Of a stretch of DNA of 36,290 nucleotides, positions 24,617 to 31,925 are shown in pieces. The DNA lies in contig JAGQRA010000514.1 in assembly GCA_020425885.1 (NCBI GenBank), positions 1 through 36,290 on the forward strand. The letters run 5' to 3'. How positions within the stretch are numbered: the first letter of the stretch is position 1; the number at the start of each line of letters is the position of its first letter. Under the pieces are notes generated by a model. It was not told the origin of the DNA. It searched no databases and worked only from the letters and a program-made list of their open reading frames with translations. This stretch comes from Planctomycetota bacterium. GTDB taxonomy: Bacteria; Planctomycetota; UBA1135; UBA2386. Made by a program: the position numbers and the translations under genes.

Positions 24617-25912
24617 ATGAGCAGCACCAACCGCTTCAAGTTCACTGAGTCCAGCGTCGCACGGCGCTGCCTGCCGCCTGCTGACGGCGACCTGACGCCA
24701 GCCGGCAAGCCGTGCACGGAACGGGTCTACTGGGACACCGAGCTGCGCGGCTTCGGCGTCATCGCCCGCGCCAGGAGTTCGTCGTTCGTCGTGCTGCGAG
24801 ACGTGAACCGTCGACCGGTGAAGGTGACCATCGGGCGTCTCGGCGCCTACACGGTGGCCGAGGCCAAGGACATCGCTCGCGAGCACATCGTCCTGATGAG
24901 GAAGGGTGTGAACCCCAACCAGGAGCGCGAGCGCCAGCGCCAGGAAGCGGAGAGGCAGCGCGAAGAGGGCGTGACACTGCGGGAGGCCGTGGCCATCCAC
25001 GTCGCCGACATGCGTGCTGACCACTGCGCCGCCGAGTCCATCGCCTTCATCGAGCAGGTGTTCCTTCGCCTCTACATTCCCGAATGGGCCAACCGGCCGC
25101 TGGCGACCCTGTCACGGATCGCCTGTCGCGACCTGCACGCGAAGCTGACGACCGAGCGTGGGCCGGCGACCGCCAACCGCGTGGTCAAGACCCTGCGCGC
25201 CGTCTACCGGTCCGCGGCCCGGGTCTACGAGTCGCTTCCGACGGCACCAACGATCGCCGTCAAGTTCCACAAGATGAAGCGGCGTCGCTCGCCGATCGCC
25301 TGGGCCGACCTACCGCACTGGTGGGCAACCGTCGAGTCGTTGAAGAGTGGTGTGCGTCGTGACATCCAGCGCTTGCTCCTCTTCACGGGCCTGCGCTCGA
25401 CGGACGGGAAGACGATCCGTTGGGAGCACATCGACTTCACGGCCGGCACGCTTCACCGGCCGAAGCCCAAGGGCGGTGAAGACCGCGCCTTCACCATCCC
25501 GCTCTGCGCCTACGTGCTCGCGATGCTCAAGCGCCGCAAGGAGGAGAATGAGCAGCGGTTCCCGGGGTCGCCCTGGGTGTTCCCCGTGCATCGCCGCAAG
25601 CAACTCGTCTCGCACATCGTCGAAGTCGACGAGCAGCGCGATGTCGACGGCCGGCGGCTCCGCGGGTTCATCCCATCGCCACACCGCCTCCGCGACACGT
25701 TCTTGTCCGCGGCACACGACTGCGGCGTGTCGCCTCTGGACCAGAAGACGCTGGCGAACCACGCGCTGCCGAGCGGCGACATCACGGAGGGCTACATCCG
25801 CCCCGGACTCGAACACCTGCGCGAGGTCGCGGAGAGGATCGCCGCGTTCCTGCTGGGCAAGGCCGGCGCGCGCCCGGCGGCGTTGGCGATCGTGCGGGGC
25901 GAGGTGGGGTAG
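24617..25912 (+). CDS. int: Tyrosine-type site-specific integrase
   Basis: The 431-residue protein starts MSSTNRFKFTE. An N-terminal SAM-like/arm-binding part (residues 40-100, with GFGVIARARSSSFVV and VTIGRLGAYTVAEAKD) resembles the DUF4102-type integrases of genomic islands. A core-binding domain follows (about 110-220). The catalytic residues are complete: Arg260 (FTGLRSTDG), a Lys in the PKPKGGEDR turn, His356 and Arg359 (SPHRLRDT), His382 (ANHALPSG) and Tyr393 (TEGYIRP). It would insert or excise the element, probably with the small AlpA-like protein just downstream. It is placed centrally and not at an element end, which suggests a composite element. Confidence 0.93.
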   Translation: MSSTNRFKFTESSVARRCLPPADGDLTPAGKPCTERVYWDTELRGFGVIARARSSSFVVLRDVNRRPVKVTIGRLGAYTVAEAKDIAREHIVLMRKGVNPNQERERQRQEAERQREEGVTLREAVAIHVADMRADHCAAESIAFIEQVFLRLYIPEWANRPLATLSRIACRDLHAKLTTERGPATANRVVKTLRAVYRSAARVYESLPTAPTIAVKFHKMKRRRSPIAWADLPHWWATVESLKSGVRRDIQRLLLFTGLRSTDGKTIRWEHIDFTAGTLHRPKPKGGEDRAFTIPLCAYVLAMLKRRKEENEQRFPGSPWVFPVHRRKQLVSHIVEVDEQRDVDGRRLRGFIPSPHRLRDTFLSAAHDCGVSPLDQKTLANHALPSGDITEGYIRPGLEHLREVAERIAAFLLGKAGARPAALAIVRGEVG

Positions 25913-25934
25913 CGCGGCGGTCGATCTACGCGGG

Positions 25935-26168
25935 ATGAAGAACGAACAACCCGCATGGCTCTCGACGAAGCAGGCCGCCGCCCTGCTCGCCGTTCACCCC
26001 GACACGTTGCGCCGCTACCGCCGCGAGGGTGGCGGGCCGCCCTTCTCGCGGATCGGTCGCGCCGTGCGCTACAGCGCGACGGCGCTCGACGCATGGATGC
26101 AGCAGCGGTCGGCGACTTCGACAACGGACGAGGCCGCGAGGATGGCGCGCCCGTCCGCCGGCCAGTAG
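25935..26168 (+). CDS. AlpA/excisionase-like HTH protein
   Basis: The 77-residue protein (MKNEQPAWLSTKQAAALLAV) has the MerR-type helix-turn-helix of small excisionases: WLSTKQAAALLAVHPDTLRRY, written as residues 8-28, then GGGPPFSRIGRAVRYSATALDAWMQQ, residues 32-57. This is the standard HTH_17/AlpA pattern. It lies 22 bp after the integrase gene and is likely co-transcribed, acting as directionality factor and perhaps repressor. A second related protein is encoded at 18795. Confidence 0.85.
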   Translation: MKNEQPAWLSTKQAAALLAVHPDTLRRYRREGGGPPFSRIGRAVRYSATALDAWMQQRSATSTTDEAARMARPSAGQ

Positions 26169-26170
26169 GT

Positions 26171-26268
26171 TGATGCGTAGCACAACGGCCGGGGTTGTCC
26201 GCATGGACGTCAAGGCTTGACTCTCCTTCTTCCCCTTTTCCCGAAGCCTGCCCCCGGCCACCTTCTCC
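26171..26268. repeat. Homologous noncoding block, right of the excisionase (copy B)
   Basis: This is the partner of 24364-24463. The best-conserved part, CTTGACTCTCCTTCTTCCCC, is at 26217-26236. It starts directly after the excisionase stop and is followed by the 10-bp array at 26291. The two blocks with their arrays are homologous in order, though spaced differently. Confidence 0.65.
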
Positions 26269-26290
26269 CTGCACGGTGCCACCGGATGCT

Positions 26291-26340
26291 GTTCCGGCCG
26301 CTGCAGGCCGTTTCTGGCCGCTGTAGGCCGCTCGCGGTTG
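26291..26340. repeat. 10-bp period array before the methyltransferase
   Basis: Four successive 10-mers end in GGCCG (26296-26300, 26306-26310, 26316-26320, 26326-26330); the spacing is exactly 10. A perfect palindrome GCTGCCGGCAGC follows at 26364-26375. The array lies in the gap before the DNA methyltransferase start at 26431. Confidence 0.55.
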
Positions 26341-26430
26341 CGCTCGAAAGCAGCGCTCGCCATGCTGCCGGCAGCGGGGCGCCCTCCATGGTCAGGTGGG
26401 ACGGCCCGAGGTCATCAAGCGGGCGGGCTC

Positions 26431-27831
26431 ATGGCAGCAAATCCAACTTCGCGGGGTTCCGGGCGTTCACGGAAGGCAACGAACCGAACGAAGACCAAGC
26501 CCCCCTCGCTCGGAGTGGTCGACTTGTTCGCCGGGGCCGGAGGGATCTCGGAAGGCTTCCGCCAAGCGGGCTTCCGCGTCCTCGCCGGGTCAGACAACGA
26601 CCCCGACGCAGCGGCGACGTTCGCCCTCAACTTCCCCGAGGCGCGCGTGGTCACGGGCGACGTCCGGCGGCCGGCCATCAAGCACGAGATTCTAGCGCTC
26701 GCCAAGGAAGCCGACGTGCTCGTCGGCGGCCCGCCGTGCCAAGCGTTCTCGCAGGTTCGGAACCATTCGCGGATGGCAGACGATCCGAGGAACGCACTCT
26801 ACCGCGAGTTCCTGGACATCCTGGCCGAAGTGCTGCCGGTGGCGTTCGTCATGGAGAACGTGACCGGCATGGATCAAATGGGCGTGCGCGAGCAAATCGC
26901 CCGCGACCTTGCCCTTGAAGGGGAGTACACGGTCCACCCGCAGGTGGTCGACGCCGCAGACTTCGGCGTCCCGCAGACGCGGAAGCGGCTCATTTTCCTC
27001 GGCATCAAGTCTTCGCTCCGCGTTGCGCCCCCTGCGCTCCAAGGCACAAGCGCAGCAGACTCCGCGGCACTCGTTCGGTTCACGGGCAAGCGCCGGCCGC
27101 GATACCAACTTGTCGTGCAGCAGCACCTACTGAGCGCGCGGATTGGCGAGGCCCTGGCCGATCCCGAAAACTCCAGCGTTGTCAGCGCAGCCGATGCGAT
27201 CTCGGACCTCGTGGACTTGCCGCCGGGCAACCGCGACGACTCGATTGCGTTCGAGAGCCTTCGGCCGGCGCAGACGGCGTATCAACGCGCGATGCGCGAG
27301 GGCGCGGGGAAAGAACTGACCAACGTCCAGGTGCCGCGGATCAACGAGGACACGAAGCTACGACTCGCCGGCATCCCGCAGGGCGGCAACCACCGCGACC
27401 TGCGCGATGAACTGCTAGAGCGCTACATCACGGGTCATCGCTGGGGCCAGGACAACGGCACCGGGCGGCTTTCACGGCGACACTTCTACGCCTACCGACG
27501 GTTGCACCCGGATATCTGGGCGTGGACCCTGAACACGAAGGCGGATTCTGTCTACCACTACGCCAAGCCGCGAGCCCTTTCGGTGCGGGAATTCGCGCGA
27601 CTGCAATCGTTCCCCGACCGCTTCACGTTCACCACGGACCCGAGGCGCGGGGCTATCGAAGGGCGGCACGATGGCGGCGCCGCGCACTCTCGCTACCGGC
27701 AGGTTGGCAACGCCGTGCCGCCTCTGCTTGCCAAGGCGATTGCCGCCTCCCTGGCCCAAGCGCTGCAAGCGGGATCCTCGGCAAGAACCGCACTCCGTGC
27801 GTGCGAGCGGCCGGCGAGAGTCGCCAAGTAA
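26431..27831 (+). CDS. DNA (cytosine-5) methyltransferase
   Basis: The ATG at 26431 (MAANPTSRGSGR) gives 466 residues. The motifs of C5-methyltransferases are in order: I DLFAGAGG (31-38), IV GGPPCQAFS with catalytic Cys103, VI ENV (142-144), VIII QTRKR (182-186), and IX/X RQVGNAVPPLLAKAI near the end. The variable target-recognition region lies between about 215 and 390. It would methylate cytosine in a specific short sequence; the site cannot be predicted. It overlaps the next gene by one base (TAATG), giving a compact methyltransferase-endonuclease pair. Confidence 0.92.
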   Translation: MAANPTSRGSGRSRKATNRTKTKPPSLGVVDLFAGAGGISEGFRQAGFRVLAGSDNDPDAAATFALNFPEARVVTGDVRRPAIKHEILALAKEADVLVGGPPCQAFSQVRNHSRMADDPRNALYREFLDILAEVLPVAFVMENVTGMDQMGVREQIARDLALEGEYTVHPQVVDAADFGVPQTRKRLIFLGIKSSLRVAPPALQGTSAADSAALVRFTGKRRPRYQLVVQQHLLSARIGEALADPENSSVVSAADAISDLVDLPPGNRDDSIAFESLRPAQTAYQRAMREGAGKELTNVQVPRINEDTKLRLAGIPQGGNHRDLRDELLERYITGHRWGQDNGTGRLSRRHFYAYRRLHPDIWAWTLNTKADSVYHYAKPRALSVREFARLQSFPDRFTFTTDPRRGAIEGRHDGGAAHSRYRQVGNAVPPLLAKAIAASLAQALQAGSSARTALRACERPARVAK

Positions 27832-28916
27832 TGGCGCAGGCTCGCGGTAAGAAGGACGGCGGTGGCGAAATCGTCAAGGCGGCATTCGGCGCGAAGAACC
27901 GCAGCCGCCTGATCGACATCTACTTTGAGGGCCAGCGCGAGGCGGACATCACTCCGCGGAACGCTTGGGCGCACGTCTACCGTCTGTTGTTGTGGGCCGA
28001 CCAAACCAACGGGCTCGCGCACTGCTACGAGAGCGACAAGAGTCAGCCGGGCAAGAACTGGTATGCGCGCTCGCTTGCCTTCCACGATTGGGTTTCAAAG
28101 TCGCTGAATTCCGAGCCGAACAAGCTCGCCGAGGGGATCGACTGGCTATTCCGTCGCGCCACAGCCGACTTGGCGGCCGAGGTCATGCGTAGTGCGGAGC
28201 GGGTCGCCGCTGCTGCGGCCCGCCAACGCGAGCCCTACGAAGGCAAGAACTTCCCGAAGCCGGGCGAGGATCCTGAGCTTGTGGCGATCGTCAAGGAAGT
28301 TCTCGGGGACGCGCTGGGCAAGGAACCCTCTGAGGAATGCTGGCAAGCGCTCGTGCAGCGAATCCGCCAATACCTCGCGCTGGAGAATAAGCGGAAGAAC
28401 CTCGTGGGCGAGGGCTTCGAAGACGTCTTGGCCGCGGTTGTGCAACGAACCTGTCGGCCGGATGCGGGCGTCACGGTTCACCCGCGGCATTTGCTGCACG
28501 ATCTCCCCGGCTTCAACCGCGTTCGCCGAGGCGAGAAGCCGAACAAGGTAGACGTTGCCGTCCTTCGCGCGGAAATGCGAACGCTCGTCACTGCGAAGTG
28601 GAGCGTCCGCGCCGATCGCGAGAAGCAATTCACGGCGGACTACAACGACTACGTAAGCGCCGAGTCCGACGGGAAGCCCTTCGAGTACGTGTTCGTGACG
28701 AACGAATTCGATCCCGCGCGGCTCATGCGGGCGTGCGAGAAGCTGGCCATGAATGCGCCGATGTTCACGCACGTTGTGCATATCAGCACCGACGCTCTGA
28801 AAGCGACCTACGGTGAGGGTGCTGAGGAAACGATGCGGAAGGTGGTCGACTACATCGACTCCGGGCGCCTTATCAGCTTGGAGCAATGGCTCATGCAACT
28901 CGGTCGCTTGGCGTAG
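27831..28916 (+). CDS. Probable type II restriction endonuclease
   Basis: The 361-residue protein starts MAQARGKKDG at an ATG sharing its A with the methyltransferase stop. I do not recognise a named enzyme. A likely PD-(D/E)xK nuclease core is NKVDVAVL (Asp241) followed 15 residues later by VTAKWS (Lys256) and then RADREKQFTADYNDY; the usual Glu before the Lys is a Thr here. The WSVRADR stretch resembles restriction enzymes that use such a core. Position right after a C5-methyltransferase is the strongest evidence. It would cut unmethylated target sites; the neighbour protects them. Confidence 0.7.
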   Translation: MAQARGKKDGGGEIVKAAFGAKNRSRLIDIYFEGQREADITPRNAWAHVYRLLLWADQTNGLAHCYESDKSQPGKNWYARSLAFHDWVSKSLNSEPNKLAEGIDWLFRRATADLAAEVMRSAERVAAAAARQREPYEGKNFPKPGEDPELVAIVKEVLGDALGKEPSEECWQALVQRIRQYLALENKRKNLVGEGFEDVLAAVVQRTCRPDAGVTVHPRHLLHDLPGFNRVRRGEKPNKVDVAVLRAEMRTLVTAKWSVRADREKQFTADYNDYVSAESDGKPFEYVFVTNEFDPARLMRACEKLAMNAPMFTHVVHISTDALKATYGEGAEETMRKVVDYIDSGRLISLEQWLMQLGRLA

Positions 28917-28924
28917 CCTGCGCT

Positions 28925-28957
28925 CTGCTGGACGAGCGCCGGGAGCGTGTCCAGCAG
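28925..28957. other. Inverted repeat after the endonuclease gene
   Basis: CTGCTGGAC at 28925-28933 and GTCCAGCAG at 28949-28957 form a perfect 9-bp stem with a 15-base loop, nine bases past the endonuclease stop. The arms match those of the site at 24588-24613. No T tract follows, so it is not a clear terminator. CTGCTGGAC occurs again at 29111-29119. Confidence 0.5.
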
Positions 28958-29038
28958 CCGTTCGGACCGAAGGAGGCGGGCGTCGGTGCCCGCCACTCAC
29001 CAAGAACGGCACCTCAGCAAAGATTCTCTCGCGACGAC

Positions 29039-29078
29039 AGCCGGCTGGAGTCGGCCCCGGCCGGTCCTGGTCGGCATC
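29039..29078. repeat. 10-bp period array before the hypermodification-family gene
   Basis: Four 10-mers carry G-(C/T)-CGG at the same offset (29040, 29050, 29060, 29070). The array lies in the 213-bp gap between the endonuclease and the gene starting at 29130, with CTGCTGGAC at 29111-29119 between the array and the start. The remainder of the gap shows no gene. Confidence 0.55.
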
Positions 29079-29129
29079 GCGTCGGAGGGGGCTTCACAGG
29101 TGGCGCGGCCCTGCTGGACTGGGCTCGCG

Positions 29130-30011
29130 ATGAACCCATCACCTCTTTGGGCGTGGATGCGCGAGCGCCACGCGATCTATCACCGCCGAGCCGCTGGGCA
29201 GCCCCGCCCCTGGACCTCGGATCCCATTCTCCAACGGCACCGCTTCTGCAACGTGTTTCGCGAGCTGGACAAGGTCACGGTCTGGATCCGCGAGAACGTC
29301 CGCGAGCCGTTCGCCGAGCACGAATACCTGTGGCTGATGCTGGCCATCGCCCGGACGATCAACCATCCGGAGACACTTACCGAGTTGGTGGCCACGCCGG
29401 GTGCTTGGCCCTTCGACGAGACCTTCGATGTCGAGCTACTTGCTGCGGTCCTGCAACGGCGGATCGACGCAGGCCTGCCGTGCTACACGGGCGCCTACAT
29501 GATCCGGGCCGAGAACGACCCAAGGCAGGCCTGCTATCACTGGACGAAGCAGCAATACGTCGCGCGCATCGTCATCGGGAAGCTGTGGGAGGTTCGCGAG
29601 CAGATCGACGCGCAACTGTCTTGGACGAAGAGGCTCCAGGACGCGCAGAGGGTTTTGACTCCGTTCCGCGGCTGGGGCCCCTTCATGTCCTACGAGGTCG
29701 TGACCGACCTCCGCCACACGCGCTACCTCCGCGCGGCGACGGACACGATGACCTGGGCGAGCGCGGGCCCCGGCGCCCTCCGCGGGCTGAATCGGCTACA
29801 AGGTCGCCCGCTGGGCTCGAAGCGAAGCCCTGGCGATGCGTGCGTCGCGATGCGCGCGCTACTTGAGCAAGCGGCGAGCAACCTGCCGCCCGACTTCCCG
29901 GCTCTGGAAATGCGCGACATCGAGCACAGCTTGTGCGAGGTGGACAAGTATCTCCGCGTGCTGAATGGCGAGGGCAAGCCACGTTCGAGCTTCAGCGGGA
30001 CCGTGAACTGA
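29130..30011 (+). CDS. Putative thymine-hypermodification protein (aGPT-PPlase/5-hmdU kinase helical-domain superfamily)
   Basis: The ATG at 29130 (MNPSPLWAWMRERHAIY) gives 293 residues. The pattern WMRERHAIYHRR, PWTSDPIL, HRFCNVFRELDKVTVWI, then WGPFMSYEVVTDL and a final HxLCEVDKY matches, by recall, the helical family annotated alpha-glutamyl/putrescinyl-thymine pyrophosphorylase or 5-hydroxymethyl-dU DNA kinase helical domain. Members modify thymine bases of phage DNA together with other enzymes, none of which is seen here, so it may be a defence or toxin-like standalone version. The frame is open upstream but non-protein-like before this ATG. No P-loop is visible. It lies between the restriction-modification pair and the envelope proteins. 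Confidence 0.65.
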   Translation: MNPSPLWAWMRERHAIYHRRAAGQPRPWTSDPILQRHRFCNVFRELDKVTVWIRENVREPFAEHEYLWLMLAIARTINHPETLTELVATPGAWPFDETFDVELLAAVLQRRIDAGLPCYTGAYMIRAENDPRQACYHWTKQQYVARIVIGKLWEVREQIDAQLSWTKRLQDAQRVLTPFRGWGPFMSYEVVTDLRHTRYLRAATDTMTWASAGPGALRGLNRLQGRPLGSKRSPGDACVAMRALLEQAASNLPPDFPALEMRDIEHSLCEVDKYLRVLNGEGKPRSSFSGTVN

Positions 30012-30076
30012 ACGGCGGAGCGCGTCCGCGAGAAGCGGCACCTCCTACGCACAGCGGATCCGATGGCCTTGCTGAC

Positions 30077-30505
30077 CTACCGTAGCGGCGCAGCCGACAC
30101 CGGCTCCGCTGCCGCCAACCGGTCCTGACGGAACCGAAAGCGCCAGGACTGCCACCCCGAGTAGGCGCCAAAGCCGTTCTTCGCGTTGACGTTCGCGAAG
30201 AACTCCCATCCGGCGACTTCGCGGAAGGTGCGCACATCTCTGACCTCGGGGTCGTGCTCAAACCACGTGCCCAGTCGCACGCCCGTGCCCCACTGGATCT
30301 TCGCGCTGTCGTAGTCCTTGAGCCCCTTCTGCAAGTAGAGGTCGGCGATTCGCTGTGCGGCCTCGGGGCTGGGTTGCGCGCCAGCCGAGGCGGCTTGGTC
30401 CTGTGGCTTCAACTTCACATACTCGGGTCCACGGAACCGTGAGGAGATCAGGTTGCAGGACCCCAGCAGAGCCAGCAACAGCAGGACAATCGGCTTCCTC
30501 ATCAT
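30077..30505 (-). CDS. Putative lipoprotein
   Basis: The 142-residue protein (MMRKPIVLLLLALLGSCNL) has a short signal sequence with a plausible lipobox LGSC, so Cys17 may be lipidated. The remainder (residues 20-142) is soluble, with RIADLYLQKGLKDYDSAKI and GWQSWRFRFRQDR; the latter part looks like a small beta domain. No family is recognised. A GGAAGGGGAAAA purine run on the minus strand precedes the ATG. It follows the zinc-ribbon gene after 19 bp, so they are probably one operon. Confidence 0.6.
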   Translation of the reverse strand: MMRKPIVLLLLALLGSCNLISSRFRGPEYVKLKPQDQAASAGAQPSPEAAQRIADLYLQKGLKDYDSAKIQWGTGVRLGTWFEHDPEVRDVRTFREVAGWEFFANVNAKNGFGAYSGWQSWRFRFRQDRLAAAEPVSAAPLR

Positions 30506-30524
30506 GCGTTTTCCCCTTCCTCGT

Positions 30525-31259
30525 CTACCTACGCGTCAGCATGACGCGTGCGCTTCGCTGATCGTTGGTCGGCGCGTCTGTGGCGTAGACGACCTTGGCG
30601 ATGCCGACCGTGAACTCTGCGGTGCCGGCCCGCTCCCCGGTGTCGCTCTCGACGGCCTTCAACAACTCGTCGGAGGTCGGCAACCGCAACTGCTGAAAGA
30701 GAAACGGGAGTGCCCGGAGGAGTTCAGCACGGGCGGCCTGCCATCCATCGGCGTTGGAGTTGGCTTCCAGCTCGATGGTCTTCGCTGTGGTCTGCGATGG
30801 CCCACTGACGAGCAAGTTCACGTCGCCGTAGTTGCCGTGGAACAGTGCCTTCGCCGACACCGCCTGCCACATCCCCGGCGGGACCTTCTGCAACGTGCCC
30901 GTTGAGTAGCCGAGCGGTACGAGGCACGCGGCGATCTTGCTGGGGCTGGGGAAGCCGTCCACTGTTGCCGCGGCTTGCCTCGTTGCAGCGCGCGGCGGTG
31001 GTTGTTGCGGCCGCGGCGCCTGCGCTGGAGCGACGGGCGTGCGACCCGACGGGCCGGCCGTCGGAAGCGGCGGCTTCACCAGCGCGCCGAGGCCCACCGC
31101 AACCAGGAGTGCCGCGACCAGGGCCGGGGCAGCCCGACGCGTGCGCCTATTGCCGTGGGGTCCTTGTGCCTGTCCGCGGGGATCACCGCAGGAAGGGCAC
31201 GCAGGCGCGGCCTCGGAGACCTTCTTCCGACAAGCCGGGCACCGAATGAGACGAGCCAT
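30525..31259 (-). CDS. Zinc-ribbon, single-span membrane protein
   Basis: The ATG at 31259 (MARLIRCPACRKK) gives 244 residues. An N-terminal zinc ribbon uses Cys7, Cys10, Cys21 and Cys24 (CPAC, CPSC). A membrane span follows near residues 42-60 (APALVAALLVAVGLGALV), then a Pro/Ala-rich linker and an external domain of about 130 residues that is not recognised. Such layouts place the ribbon in the cytoplasm. The gene is divergent from the XRE regulator, separated by 82 bp with an inverted repeat. Confidence 0.65.
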   Translation of the reverse strand: MARLIRCPACRKKVSEAAPACPSCGDPRGQAQGPHGNRRTRRAAPALVAALLVAVGLGALVKPPLPTAGPSGRTPVAPAQAPRPQQPPPRAATRQAAATVDGFPSPSKIAACLVPLGYSTGTLQKVPPGMWQAVSAKALFHGNYGDVNLLVSGPSQTTAKTIELEANSNADGWQAARAELLRALPFLFQQLRLPTSDELLKAVESDTGERAGTAEFTVGIAKVVYATDAPTNDQRSARVMLTRR

Positions 31260-31293
31260 GCTCGCCGGATCGTCGCCGACCACGCGACGGCTT

Positions 31294-31310
31294 TAGCCCA
31301 CTGCGGGCTA
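31294..31310. promoter_or_regulatory. Inverted repeat, possible operator of the XRE regulator
   Basis: TAGCCC and GGGCTA form a perfect 6-bp inverted repeat around a 5-bp spacer in the 82-bp gap between the divergent starts at 31259 and 31342. The place fits autoregulation by the XRE-family protein encoded at 31342. Confidence 0.45.
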
Positions 31311-31341
31311 GACCACTCCGGGGTGGCAGCCTTGCAGCATC

Positions 31342-31593
31342 ATGGGCTCGTCGACGGCGCTGCACACGAAGAGATACCGAGCGTTTCTCGCTCGGCTTCG
31401 GCGCGCCCGCGAGGAAGCGGGCCTGTCTCAGCAGCAGGTCGCCGACGCGCTCGGCCGCGAGCAGACCTGGGTGAGCAAGTGCGAGATCGGCGAGCGGCGC
31501 GTGGACTTCGTGGAGCTGGAGGAGCTGGCAGCGGTCTACGGCAAGGCCCTGGAGTGGTTCGCTACGCGCGGAAAGCGGTCGCAGCAGCCATGA
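31342..31593 (+). CDS. XRE-family HTH transcriptional regulator
   Basis: The 83-residue protein has a Cro/CI-type helix-turn-helix: LRRAREEAGLSQQQVADALG (residues 19-38), then REQTWVSKCEIGERRVDFVELEEL (39-62). Nothing else is present. It is the first gene on the plus strand before the cyclase operon and may repress it or the divergent zinc-ribbon operon. The 332-bp gap to the cyclase means it could also be separate. Confidence 0.9.
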   Translation: MGSSTALHTKRYRAFLARLRRAREEAGLSQQQVADALGREQTWVSKCEIGERRVDFVELEELAAVYGKALEWFATRGKRSQQP

Positions 31594-31925
31594 CTGCAAT
31601 ACTGGCAGCCATCTATCCGGTGACGCCGGATGCCGCTGCCAGAACGGCATGCTGGCGTGGACAACGTTCCAGGCTGTTGAGATCCTAAACGGTCTGTAGC
31701 ACCGATATTAGGCTTTCGTTAGCGTTCGGCACACGCGTTGCCATGGCGCGGGCGGACCGGGGCGGCTAGCCCGCGCCTCGGCGAACGACGGTCAGCAGGC
31801 GGTTATTTCGAGCTGGCGTGCCTTCGAGGCGCGCCAGGGACTCGGGGACATGCGGATTGCCCCGCCGCCTGTGGAGCCGTGCGTTTGCTCTCTCCCTTGC
31901 TTGGGCTGCCCCCGGAGACGCACCC
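31594..31925. other. Intergenic region before the cyclase operon, with nested hairpins
   Basis: No gene is seen in 332 bp. CTGGCAGC (31602-31609) pairs with GCTGCCAG (31635-31642), and inside it ATCCGG (31615-31620) pairs with CCGGAT (31626-31631). An AT-richer stretch at 31676-31735 includes CCTAA...TTAGG (31684-31688, 31708-31712) and could hold the operon promoter. Confidence 0.4.

Noticed and set aside
24364..26430. Integron with attC cassettes
   Set aside because: The integrase is of the genomic-island type and the gaps lack the paired RYYYAAC/GTTRRRY core sites. The modular look may have another cause.
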